Source of the DNA: an uncultured Erythrobacteraceae bacterium
Lineage (GTDB): Bacteria; Pseudomonadota; Alphaproteobacteria; Sphingomonadales; Sphingomonadaceae
Assembly: GCA_950071875.1 (NCBI GenBank)
Contig: CATMNW010000025.1
Coordinates: 1 to 14,680 of the forward strand
Direction of reading: 5' to 3'
Length of the DNA stretch: 14,680 nucleotides
This document shows positions 6,628-14,285 of the stretch, one piece after another. The position numbers and the translations under genes are program-made. Within the stretch, counting starts at the first letter, position 1; each line of letters opens with the position of its first letter. Below the pieces are notes generated by a model. It made no database searches. It saw nothing but the letters and a program-made list of their open reading frames with translations, and was not told where the DNA came from.

Positions 6628-9447
6628 ATGAAAGCGTATCGCCAGTTTCGTGCCGTTGCAGTTGCAGGGTGCAGTCTTGCCGCAATCATGGCTGCCAATC
6701 CGCTGGCTGCTCAGGACAGCGCATCGGATGAAGAGCAAGTCTCCGAAGGTGAGCCGACGGACAACGTCATCGTGGTGCGCGGTGTGCGTGGCAGTATCGC
6801 ACGTTCTGTTGAGCTGAAGAAGAATGCATCCACCGTGCAGGATTCGATCAGCGCGCTGGAGCTCGGCGTTTTTCCCGATGACAACGTGGCCGACTCGCTC
6901 GCCCATATCACCGGCGTCGCCATCAGCCGTACGGCGGGCGGGGAAGGGCAGTACGTCAGCGTCCGCGGTCTCGGCCCGGAATACACGCTGACCACGTTCA
7001 ACGGTCGCATCCTCGCCACCGACGGCGCGAGCCGCGATTTCGCCTATGACGTGCTGCCCTCCGATGTGATCAGCGGAGCGGACGTGATCAAGGGGGCAGA
7101 AGCTTCCAACACGGAAGGTGCGATCGGCGGCCTCGTAAACCTGCGTTCGGCCAGCCCGTTCGACAAGCTCGGCCTCAACGGCGTGGCGCGCCTGCAGGGC
7201 GATTACAACATGATGTCCGAATATGCGGGCGTCAAATTCTCCGGCGTGGTCAGCAATACCTTTGCCGATGATACCCTTGGCGTCATGCTGGGCGTGGTGC
7301 TGGAGCGGCGCAAGGATCGCACCGACGTTGCCGGCAACGACGGTGGCTGGACGCGCAACCCCGACCCGACCGACGAAAGCTGGCTGTGGGGCAATGCGTG
7401 GGGCGGCAATATCGACCCCAACGGCAACGGCAACCTCGACCCGGACGAATACGGCCTGATCGGTCTCGGCCAGTTCCGCGTCGGCTCGATCCTCGAGGAA
7501 AAGCGTCGCCGGGCCTTCACCGCCAAGGTCGAATGGCGTCCGACCGATACCTTCACCCTCACGCTCGACGGGATCAAGACCAAGCTCGATTCCCCGCAGG
7601 TCGGGTTCCAGCAGTCCTACTACACCCTGTTCGCCCCCGGGCGCTGGTCGAACATGGTCATTGAGGACGGCATCGTCACCAGTTTCGACATGACCAATCC
7701 CGACCCGGAACTGGCGCTCAACCCGGAACTGCTCAACCAGACGACCTATCGCGTGGTCGACACCGATCTGTATGGCGCCAACGCCAAGTGGGAAGTGACC
7801 GACCGCCTAACGCTGACCGCGGACCTCTACCGCTCCAGCTCCTCGCGCTATTCGGGCGGGCAGGACAGCTACGTCGTGCTGCGCATGAACCAGCCCAACT
7901 CGGCGAGCTTCATGCTCAACGATTCGGCGGTCCCCGATGTCCAGGTGACGTTCGACGATGGCCGCGACCTGGTCGCCGGGCTTGCCGATGGCGCGTTCGG
8001 GCCGTCGGATTTCAACACGCACTATTTCTCGCTCGGTGGCGACAATATCGACGACAAGATCACCGGCCTATCCTTCGCCGGCGACTGGTCGACGCTGATG
8101 GGGCCTCTCGATTCCGTCCTGTTCGGTGTCACCTACACCAGCCGCGAAAAGGCGCGCGAACTGGTCAATAACTCGCTCACCGGCGGTGCGGACTACTATT
8201 CGGGCAACTACGCCATCAATGTGGGCGACCTGGACGGGAACGTCATTTCCCGCAGCCTGGCGCTGCCCAACTTCATGAGCGGCGTCGACGCCAACTTCCC
8301 CCGCTCTTTCCTGTCGTTCGACGTGCCGGGCTATATCGACGCGCTTCAGGCCTATAACGGCACCGCACGTCCCGGTGGCGGCACTTACGATTTCTCTGCC
8401 GCAGCTCCGGTGTGGAACCCGCTGCAGAGCTATCGCGTCACGGAAGACACGCTGGCCGCCTACGTGCAGGCAAACCTCTCGGGCGCGAGCTGGAGCGGCA
8501 ACGTCGGCGTTCGCATGGTCAATACCAAGACCACGGCGCAAGCCTGGGATGCGAAGATCCTGAACATCATCGCCAATGGGGCGTTCAACTATACCGCAGT
8601 CTACGACGACCCGTCGGAAGTGACGCAGGATAGCGACTACACCTATTTCCTGCCCTCGGCGAACCTGAGCATCGACCTGATGGACGACCTGCGCCTGCGC
8701 CTCAGCGCCGCGCGCACGATGGCGCGCCCATCGGTCGAGACGCTTGCTCCGACCAACACGACCGAAAGCGTGTCCTGGGGTGAATTCACGCAGGTCTATG
8801 GCGGCAACGCCGACCTGAAGCCGTACCAGGCCGACCAGTTCGACGCCTCGCTCGAATGGTACTTCGCGCCGAGTTCGATCTTCAACATCGCGGGCTTCTA
8901 CAAGTACATCAAGAACCAGATCACCACCAGCTGGGAACCCGGTGTCGACATCGGCGTGCCCGGGTACCTGTTCAACATCATCCGCCCGATCAACGGCGAT
9001 CATGCGCGGGTGAAGGGTGTCGAAGTCGGGTTGCAGCACCTGTTCGAAAACGGCTTCGGCGTGCGCGGTCAGTTCACCCGCAACTGGTCTAAGAGCTATG
9101 TCGGCGATCAGGTGCGCCCGCTGGAAGGTATCGCTCCGTCGGTCTATTCGCTCAGCCTGCTGTACGAAAAGGGCCCGCTTTCGATGGCGGTCACGGCCGA
9201 CCATACGGACAGCTTCACCACCGCGATCAACGTGCTGGGCGAAGGATACAACGAGGAAGCTGATGCCATCACCTGGGTGACAGCGCATATCTCTTACGAC
9301 ATCACCGACCGCGTCAGCCTTGCCCTCGACGGGCAAAACCTGCTCGATTCGGAGCAGACGTACAGCATCAACGGCAATCCGCTGCTGTCGCAGGGCTATT
9401 ACCGGTACGGCCGGTCGGTCAAACTGAGCGCGAGCTATCGTTTCTGA
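6628..9447 (+). CDS. TonB-dependent receptor (Xanthomonas/Caulobacter-type, carbohydrate uptake)
   Basis: A 939-residue outer-membrane active transporter, energised by TonB. A signal peptide (MKAYRQFRAVAVAG... to PLAAQ) is followed by a short acidic linker and a TonB-box-like VIVVRG. The plug domain then carries the family pattern LGVFPDDNVADSLAHITGV, VSVRGLGPEY, LPSDVISGADVIKG and EGAIGGLVNLRSASPFD. The remainder (about residue 200 onward) is a 22-strand-type barrel rich in aromatic and polar alternation, ending in the expected terminal phenylalanine (SYRF). The long loops, WxWG-type segments and overall size resemble receptors for oligosaccharides in Caulobacter and Xanthomonas. ATG 6628 has GGAGGG (6616-6621) six bases upstream; an upstream in-frame start at 6598 adds ten residues and lacks such a site. 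It is monocistronic: its own promoter is upstream and a strong terminator follows. The substrate is inferred from its neighbours to be an alpha-galactoside or related glycan. Confidence 0.93.
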   Translation: MKAYRQFRAVAVAGCSLAAIMAANPLAAQDSASDEEQVSEGEPTDNVIVVRGVRGSIARSVELKKNASTVQDSISALELGVFPDDNVADSLAHITGVAISRTAGGEGQYVSVRGLGPEYTLTTFNGRILATDGASRDFAYDVLPSDVISGADVIKGAEASNTEGAIGGLVNLRSASPFDKLGLNGVARLQGDYNMMSEYAGVKFSGVVSNTFADDTLGVMLGVVLERRKDRTDVAGNDGGWTRNPDPTDESWLWGNAWGGNIDPNGNGNLDPDEYGLIGLGQFRVGSILEEKRRRAFTAKVEWRPTDTFTLTLDGIKTKLDSPQVGFQQSYYTLFAPGRWSNMVIEDGIVTSFDMTNPDPELALNPELLNQTTYRVVDTDLYGANAKWEVTDRLTLTADLYRSSSSRYSGGQDSYVVLRMNQPNSASFMLNDSAVPDVQVTFDDGRDLVAGLADGAFGPSDFNTHYFSLGGDNIDDKITGLSFAGDWSTLMGPLDSVLFGVTYTSREKARELVNNSLTGGADYYSGNYAINVGDLDGNVISRSLALPNFMSGVDANFPRSFLSFDVPGYIDALQAYNGTARPGGGTYDFSAAAPVWNPLQSYRVTEDTLAAYVQANLSGASWSGNVGVRMVNTKTTAQAWDAKILNIIANGAFNYTAVYDDPSEVTQDSDYTYFLPSANLSIDLMDDLRLRLSAARTMARPSVETLAPTNTTESVSWGEFTQVYGGNADLKPYQADQFDASLEWYFAPSSIFNIAGFYKYIKNQITTSWEPGVDIGVPGYLFNIIRPINGDHARVKGVEVGLQHLFENGFGVRGQFTRNWSKSYVGDQVRPLEGIAPSVYSLSLLYEKGPLSMAVTADHTDSFTTAINVLGEGYNEEADAITWVTAHISYDITDRVSLALDGQNLLDSEQTYSINGNPLLSQGYYRYGRSVKLSASYRF

Positions 9448-9540
9448 GCGGAGAGATCCGTCAGGACCGCGATAGGGTCATCCTGCTCGATCGGCTGCGT
9501 ATTCCTCTCCCCCTCACGCACCGAGGCAGGCTGAACACGA

Positions 9541-9582
9541 CGGGTCGGGTATCCGCATAGGCGGACGCCCGACCCGCTTTTT
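9541..9582 (+). terminator. Rho-independent terminator of the TonB-dependent receptor gene
   Basis: CGGGTCGGG (9541-9549) pairs perfectly with CCCGACCCG (9568-9576). Inside, TCCGC pairs with GCGGA around the loop ATAG. A C and five T's (9578-9582) follow directly. It starts 94 bp after the receptor stop and separates the receptor from the lactonase gene. The 9448-9540 stretch shows no gene. Confidence 0.88.
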
Positions 9583-9600
9583 GCAAGTTACGGCCACGGG

Positions 9601-9626
9601 GTCAGGCTGCTCGATGGTGGCCTGAC
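9601..9626. repeat. 7-bp inverted repeat upstream of the lactonase gene
   Basis: GTCAGGC (9601-9607) and GCCTGAC (9620-9626) with a 12-bp spacer, ending 17 bp before the GGAGG (9643-9647) of the lactonase gene. It could be an operator or an mRNA hairpin near the ribosome site. No convincing -35/-10 pair was seen between the terminator and this gene. Confidence 0.35.
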
Positions 9627-9657
9627 GAATGCCCGTCGCAAGGGAGGACAGGGTATC

Positions 9658-10518
9658 ATGCAAGACCCGCAGCCAGTCGTTACCGAGCCCTGCCTGTTGG
9701 GCGAAGGCCCCATCTGGGTGGCCGACGCGCAAGCGCTCTACTGGACCGATATCAAGGGGCGCAGACTTCACGCTTACTTCCCCGACAGCGGCCAGTATCA
9801 AAGCTGGGAAGCGCCGTTTCGCGTCGGTTCGATCGTCCCCACCCGATCGGGCGGGTTCATCGGCGCGTGTGACAGCGGGTTCTTCGAAGTCGACAGCGAT
9901 TTCGCCCACTTTCGGATCATCGGCGAGCCGGAGCCGGACCGACCGGATAACCGCTTCAACGACGGCAAGACCGATCCCCACGGGCGGTTCTGGGCGGGGA
10001 CGATGGACGATACCGAAACTGCCGCGTGCGGAGCGCTCTATCGGCTCGATCACAACCGCACCTGGGCCCGGATCGACGATGGCTATCGTGTGACGAACGG
10101 ACCAGCCTTCAGCTCTGATGGCCGGGTGATGTACCATTGCGATTCCGCCCGACAGATCATCTACGCCTATGATGTCGATGGGCTGGGCAACGCATCCGGC
10201 CGGCGCGTTTTCGCCCGGTTCGCGGAAGCGGATGGCTACCCCGACGGGATGACCGTCGACCGCGCCGGAGACCTGTGGGTCGCCTTCTGGGATGGATGGT
10301 GCCTTCGCAGGCTGTCTCCTTCGGGTGAGATTGCGCAAACGCTCGCCATGCCGGTCCAGCGCCCGACCAGCTGTGCATTCGGCGGCCCGGCTGCCGATCG
10401 GCTTTACATCACCTCTTCTGCGCTAGGCCTCGATCTCGCAGATCAGCCGCTCGCAGGATCTCTGTTCGAGTTCCGGCCGGATGTCGGCGGTTTTGCCAGC
10501 AAGCCGTTCGGTGGCTGA
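9658..10518 (+). CDS. SMP-30/gluconolactonase-family sugar lactonase
   Basis: A 286-residue cytoplasmic enzyme of the SMP-30/gluconolactonase/LRE family (six-bladed beta-propeller), expected to open an aldono-lactone to the aldonate. The single divalent metal site is visible by family comparison: E16 in LLGEGPIW, N101 in NRFNDGKTDPHGRFWAGT, N147 in VTNGPAFSSDG and D196 in YPDGMTVD. The length is normal for the family. No signal peptide is present. GGAGG (9643-9647) lies ten bases before the ATG, slightly far but the best choice. It ends seven bases from the convergent sugar 1-dehydrogenase gene. That enzyme would make its substrate, and the dehydratase at 11552 would consume its product. D-galactono-lactone or L-arabino-lactone is the likely substrate (inference from context). 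Confidence 0.92.
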   Translation: MQDPQPVVTEPCLLGEGPIWVADAQALYWTDIKGRRLHAYFPDSGQYQSWEAPFRVGSIVPTRSGGFIGACDSGFFEVDSDFAHFRIIGEPEPDRPDNRFNDGKTDPHGRFWAGTMDDTETAACGALYRLDHNRTWARIDDGYRVTNGPAFSSDGRVMYHCDSARQIIYAYDVDGLGNASGRRVFARFAEADGYPDGMTVDRAGDLWVAFWDGWCLRRLSPSGEIAQTLAMPVQRPTSCAFGGPAADRLYITSSALGLDLADQPLAGSLFEFRPDVGGFASKPFGG

Positions 10519-10525
10519 AAGGAAA

Positions 10526-11443
10526 TCAGAACTCGAACGGCGCGACACGTTCGCGGCGAGCCACGCGAAACGCGTCTGCGACAAGGGCCAGAGGCGCGCT
10601 GTCGGCATCGGATTGGCCGCTGCCTATAAGATGCGCGAACCGTTCGTAGAGCCGTGGGTACTCTCCGGGGCTGGGGAGGGGCGGCACGGATTTGTCTCCG
10701 ATCGTCAGACGCGACCCTCCGTCCGCAAGCACGAGTTCCTCCGCATCGGTCCGTACGCGGATCTCCCAGGTCTGATTGCCGGTTTCGGTAAAATCGAGAT
10801 CGGCGGTGGCGCTGCTACCATTCGCCAGCCGCATGGCGACCTGCGCAGCGATGGGCGAAGCGCGACCTTCCGGAATTTCGAGCAGGCAGGATTCGACGCG
10901 ATGCGCGCCGGGTATGATCTCGGTCAGGATCGAGAAGGCATTGATGCCCGGATCGAAGACTCCGAAGCCGCCCTCGTCCAGAATCCAATCCTGACCGGGG
11001 TGCCAGCGGCGAATATCTTCGCGCCAGGAAATCACCACGTCGTGAACCTGCCTGTCGGCGAGAAAAGCCTTCGCCGGGGCGACCATTGCGGCTTCGCGCG
11101 AGTGCCACGCGGCGAACAGCGTCACACCCTTGCGGCGCGTAAGATCGGTCAATTGGTCGACTTCGGACGTGGTAAGGCCAGGCGGCTTTTCCAGGAGTGT
11201 GTGGAGCCCCGCTTCGATCGCGATGCGGGCAATATCGAACCGGGCGGCGGGGGGCGTGCAGATCGCAACAGCGCCGCAAAAGCCACTCGCGACAAGCGCT
11301 TCGACAGAGCTAAACACGGGTACGTGCGTATCGACAGCGCGCTGGTCCACGATTGCAGCAAGCTTGAATGCCGCGCTGTCCCCGACCGCCGGGAGGTGCT
11401 GATCCTGCGCAATCTTTCCCAGTCCCACGATCGCCAGATCCAT
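10526..11443 (-). CDS. Gfo/Idh/MocA-family sugar 1-dehydrogenase (D-galactose / L-arabinose type)
   Basis: A 305-residue NAD(P)-dependent dehydrogenase that should oxidise an aldose at C1 to the lactone. It has the dinucleotide motif AIVGLGKIAQDQHLPA (4-19), LLEKPPG (83-89) with K86, AAWHSRE (111-117), and a stretch EDIRRWHPGQDWI (142-154) followed by GGFGVFDPGINAFSI (158-172). These closely match, from memory, Azospirillum L-arabinose 1-dehydrogenase and Pseudomonas D-galactose dehydrogenase. K86, D164 and N168 keep the spacing of the reported catalytic Lys/Asp/Asn of the Azospirillum enzyme. L-arabinose and D-galactose share the relevant configuration and such enzymes often take both. ATG 11443 has GGAAGGA six bases upstream. 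The frame stays open upstream to 12865, but that part is antisense to the dehydratase gene and is not real. It is divergent from the dehydratase and tail-to-tail with the lactonase. Confidence 0.92.
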   Translation of the reverse strand: MDLAIVGLGKIAQDQHLPAVGDSAAFKLAAIVDQRAVDTHVPVFSSVEALVASGFCGAVAICTPPAARFDIARIAIEAGLHTLLEKPPGLTTSEVDQLTDLTRRKGVTLFAAWHSREAAMVAPAKAFLADRQVHDVVISWREDIRRWHPGQDWILDEGGFGVFDPGINAFSILTEIIPGAHRVESCLLEIPEGRASPIAAQVAMRLANGSSATADLDFTETGNQTWEIRVRTDAEELVLADGGSRLTIGDKSVPPLPSPGEYPRLYERFAHLIGSGQSDADSAPLALVADAFRVARRERVAPFEF

Positions 11444-11465
11444 TCCGGGTCCTTCCCATTCTTGT

Positions 11466-11508
11466 TTTATATGATTTATATGTTCCTTAGCAGTATCATT
11501 ATCGTTAT
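11466..11508. promoter_or_regulatory. AT-rich control elements between dehydrogenase and dehydratase genes
   Basis: This 108-bp divergent gap (11444-11551) is far more AT-rich than its surroundings. It holds a direct repeat TTTATATG (11466-11473 and 11475-11482, period 9) and ATTATCGTTAT (11498-11508). The stretch 11467-11482 matches the minus strand of 14224-14209, upstream of the GntR and symporter genes, at 14 of 16 positions. The second element matches 6481-6491 at 10 of 11. Likely operators for one or two shared regulators; the DgoR-like GntR protein is the natural candidate for the first. Confidence 0.5.
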
Positions 11509-11551
11509 CAATGCTCGCGACTGACTGGGCAGGGTTCAAGGAGGGGTTTGC

Positions 11552-13363
11552 GTGACGGGTACCAAGGATCAGCGCGAGGGGCGCTCGGGGCTCCGTTCGC
11601 GCGAATGGTTCGACAATCCGGACCAACCGGACATGACCGCGCTGTATCTGGAACGCTACCTCAATTACGGCCTGAGCATAGAGGAACTCCAGTCGGACCG
11701 CCCCATTATCGGGATCGCGCAGACGGGCAGCGATCTTGCACCGTGCAACCGCCATCACCTTGTCCTGGCGGAGCGGGTGAAGGACGGCATTCGCGAAGCC
11801 GGTGGCATCCCGCTGGAGTTTCCGATCCACCCGATCCAGGAAACCGGCAAGCGCCCGACTGCGGGGCTCGACCGCAACCTCGCCTATCTTAGCCTGGTGG
11901 AGGTCCTCTACGGCTATCCGATCGACGGCGTGGTGCTGACGATCGGTTGCGACAAGACCACGCCGGCCTGCCTGATGGCTGCGGCGACGGTGAACTTGCC
12001 CGCGATCGCCCTGTCCGTCGGTCCCATGCTGAATGGCTGGCACAAGGGCCGCCGCGTGGGATCGGGTACGATCATCTGGAAGGCCCGCGAGATGCTCGCT
12101 ACCGGGCAGATCGACTACGAGGCGTTCATTCGCCTCGTCGCCTCCTCGTCGCCCTCGACCGGCTATTGCAACACGATGGGCACGGCGACGACGATGAACT
12201 CGCTCACAGAAGCGCTCGGCATGTCGCTTCCCGGCTCGGCCGCAATCCCCGCTCCGCACCGCGATCGGCAGGAATGCGCGTGGGAAACGGGCCGACGCAT
12301 CGTCGAGATGGTCGCGGCGGATCGCAAGCCCAGCGACATCATGACGCCTGCGGCGTTCCACAATGCGATCCGTGTGAACTCGGCGCTCGGCGGGTCGACC
12401 AATGCGCCGATCCATATCAATGCGATCGCGAGACATCTTGGCGTCGAGCTCACGCTTGCCGATTGGGAAACGCTTGGTGCCGATGTCCCGCTGCTGGTCA
12501 ATCTGCAACCCGCGGGCGAGTACCTCGGGGAAGACTTCCACCGCGCCGGCGGGGTTCCGGCAGTGATGGGCGAACTGCTGCGCAACGACCTGCTGGAGGG
12601 CACGCCGGTCACCGCCAACGGACGCACGGTTTCGCAGAACGTCGCCGAAGCCCGGTCGCTGGATGAAGATGTGATCCGGACTTTCGATCGACCGCTGGTG
12701 CAGGCTGCCGGGCTCGTCGTCCTGTCCGGCAACCTGTTCGAAAACGCAGTGATGAAAACCTCCGTTATCTCGGCACAGTTTCGCGCGCGTTACCTGTCGG
12801 ACAGCGAAGCGCCGAACCGGTTCGAAGGCCGCGCGATCGTTTTCGACGGGCCGGAGGATTATCACAGGCGGATCGACGATCCGGAGCTCGGGATCGGGGA
12901 GGACTGCATACTCGTCATGCGCGGCGCCGGGCCTGTCGGTTATCCCGGCGGTGCGGAGGTCGTGAACATGCGTCCCTCGGCTGCGCTGATTGCCGCAGGT
13001 GTCGATGCCTTGCCGTGCATTGGCGATGGCCGCCAGTCCGGGACCAGCGGATCGCCATCGATCCTCAACGCATCGCCCGAAGCGGCCGTCGGAGGCGGGC
13101 TGGCGCTGGTGAAGACCGGGGACATCATCCGCATCGATCTGGCCGCGAGGCGTGTCGACGTGCTGCTCGATGAGGAGGAAATCGAGCGCAGGCGTGCCGA
13201 GCTGCAGGGCGCAGCGCCGGAGCTAGCGCCTGAATCGCAGACCCCATGGCAGGAAATCCAGCGTGGTCTCGTCGGCCAGTTTGATCGCGGTGCGGTTCTC
13301 GAGAACGCGGTGAAATATCAGCGCATTGCGCAAACCAAGGGGTTGCCGCGCGACAGCCATTGA
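11552..13363 (+). CDS. IlvD/Edd-family aldonate dehydratase (XylD / arabinonate / galactonate type)
   Basis: A 603-residue [2Fe-2S] dehydratase that removes water from a sugar acid to give the 2-keto-3-deoxy acid. The N-terminus (RSREWFDNPDQPDMTALYLE) and many later stretches follow, from memory, Caulobacter crescentus D-xylonate dehydratase (591 residues) almost block for block. Cluster ligands are C65 (SDLAPCNR), C133 (GCDKTTPA) and C206 (GYCNTMGT). K135 in the CDKTTP motif is the likely carbamylated Mg ligand. Other family marks are GGSTNAPIHI, RAGGVPAVM, VVNMRPSAALI and IGDGRQSGTSGSPSILNASPE. A GTG start is used, supported by AAGGAGGGG (11538-11546). The xylonate, arabinonate and galactonate dehydratases of this clade are promiscuous. 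The linked galactosidase, galactose-type dehydrogenase and DgoR-like regulator favour D-galactonate or L-arabinonate over xylonate, but the sequence alone does not settle this. Confidence 0.93.
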   Translation: MTGTKDQREGRSGLRSREWFDNPDQPDMTALYLERYLNYGLSIEELQSDRPIIGIAQTGSDLAPCNRHHLVLAERVKDGIREAGGIPLEFPIHPIQETGKRPTAGLDRNLAYLSLVEVLYGYPIDGVVLTIGCDKTTPACLMAAATVNLPAIALSVGPMLNGWHKGRRVGSGTIIWKAREMLATGQIDYEAFIRLVASSSPSTGYCNTMGTATTMNSLTEALGMSLPGSAAIPAPHRDRQECAWETGRRIVEMVAADRKPSDIMTPAAFHNAIRVNSALGGSTNAPIHINAIARHLGVELTLADWETLGADVPLLVNLQPAGEYLGEDFHRAGGVPAVMGELLRNDLLEGTPVTANGRTVSQNVAEARSLDEDVIRTFDRPLVQAAGLVVLSGNLFENAVMKTSVISAQFRARYLSDSEAPNRFEGRAIVFDGPEDYHRRIDDPELGIGEDCILVMRGAGPVGYPGGAEVVNMRPSAALIAAGVDALPCIGDGRQSGTSGSPSILNASPEAAVGGGLALVKTGDIIRIDLAARRVDVLLDEEEIERRRAELQGAAPELAPESQTPWQEIQRGLVGQFDRGAVLENAVKYQRIAQTKGLPRDSH

Positions 13364-13382
13364 TACCGCGTTGCAGGCCGGT

Positions 13383-14120
13383 TCAAGCTGGCGCGTCTGC
13401 GCTTTCCTGATCGATCAGTTCGAGAACCTCGCCGATCAGATGACGCATTGCGCGTCTTGCCCCGTCCTCGTCGCGTTTCGCAATCGCATCCATGACGCAG
13501 GCGTGATCGGCGATACTGGCCGAATGGCCCTTGATGTTATTGGTCAGCCGGATCGAGGTGTGCAGGGCAGTCGACACCACATCGCGGAACTGGCGGTAGA
13601 ACGGGTTCCCCGATGCTTCCAGGATCGCAACGTGAAACGCGATATCGGCGGTCAGCGTGTCGTCGTTGCCTTTCTCGGCCTCCCGCATTCGGGTGAGGCC
13701 CGCAGAAATTCCTGCAAGCTCGTCTTCCCCGTGGAAACGCGATGCCAGTGCAGCGGCTTCGGGTTCGATGGCAATGCGAAGCTGGTTGAACTGTCGCAAC
13801 AGCTCGACCGAGCTTCGACGTTCCAGCAGCCAGCGCAGGACATCGGGATCGAACAGGTTCCAATTCGATGACGGCTGGACGATCGTGCCCTGCCGCGGCC
13901 GGGCGCTCAGCAGCCCCTTGGCGGTCAGCATCTTGACCGCTTCGCGCGTGACGGACCTGCTGACCCCGTGCTGCGCAGTCAATTCTGCTTCGGTGGGGAA
14001 GGGAACGTCTTCGTAATCACCGACGATGATCGCGCGTCCCAGGTTCTCAAGCATGCCCTGGGTAAGATTGCGGCCGAGCCGAGACCTGAGCGATCCATCC
14101 TCCGGCATTGCTTTCACCAC
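13383..14120 (-). CDS. GntR-family (FadR/FCD subfamily) regulator, DgoR-like
   Basis: A regulator of about 245 residues. The N-terminal winged helix includes FPTEAELTAQHGVSRSVTRE and AVKMLTAKGLLSARPRQGT. The FCD effector domain (about 95-235) has metal-type positions in ADIAFHVAIL, ADHACVMDAI and MRHLIGEV. The linker NWNLFDPDVLRWLLE closely resembles QWNYLDTDVLQWVLE of E. coli DgoR (from memory), the repressor that responds to D-galactonate. I chose GTG 14120, which has GGAGGAG (14135-14129) eight bases upstream and gives a family-normal length. Upstream ATGs at 14162 and 14198 lack a ribosome site and add a basic leader without homology. It is divergent from the SGLT-type symporter and convergent with the dehydratase (19-bp gap, no terminator seen). 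It probably represses the symporter, dehydratase and dehydrogenase genes and is released by the aldonate (inference). Confidence 0.88.
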   Translation of the reverse strand: MVKAMPEDGSLRSRLGRNLTQGMLENLGRAIIVGDYEDVPFPTEAELTAQHGVSRSVTREAVKMLTAKGLLSARPRQGTIVQPSSNWNLFDPDVLRWLLERRSSVELLRQFNQLRIAIEPEAAALASRFHGEDELAGISAGLTRMREAEKGNDDTLTADIAFHVAILEASGNPFYRQFRDVVSTALHTSIRLTNNIKGHSASIADHACVMDAIAKRDEDGARRAMRHLIGEVLELIDQESADAPA

Positions 14121-14208
14121 GAGCGATACTCCTCCACCATCCTTTCCCGACTGAAAGGGCATCGTTGCGTTTGCGTCAACCGCCCGATGCCGCCACATCT
14201 AGACAAAG

Positions 14209-14225
14209 CCTATAAATAATATAAT
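14209..14225. promoter_or_regulatory. AT-rich candidate operator/promoter element between GntR and symporter genes
   Basis: Read on the minus strand, 14224-14209 is TTATATTATTTATAGG, differing at only two positions from TTATATGATTTATATG at 11467-11482. TATAAT (14220-14225, plus strand) could be the -10 of the symporter promoter, 60 bp before its ATG, but no good -35 is seen at normal spacing. An 8-bp palindrome TGCCGGCA (14258-14265), preceded by TGCCGG (14245-14250), lies between this element and the symporter ribosome site. Likely operator of the adjacent GntR regulator. Confidence 0.45.
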
Positions 14226-14285
14226 TGGCGCTTGGGATAGTAACTGCCGGAGTGTAATGCCGGCACACAGAGGGAGGCGAGGCGG

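Noticed and set aside
8068..9336. Long minus-strand open frame (422 codons) inside the TonB receptor gene
   Set aside because: The translated product shows no family features, and the opposite strand carries a clear beta-barrel receptor ending in the expected terminal phenylalanine.
11466..11482. TTTATATG direct repeat as a microsatellite or the start of a repeat array
   Set aside because: There are only two units with period 9, and one side is shared with another promoter region, so a regulatory element is more likely than a simple repeat.
11444..12865. Upstream extension of the dehydrogenase frame giving a 779-residue product
   Set aside because: The extension is antisense to the conserved dehydratase and crosses the AT-rich intergenic region. 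The ATG at 11443 has a good ribosome site and starts exactly at the conserved dinucleotide-binding fold.
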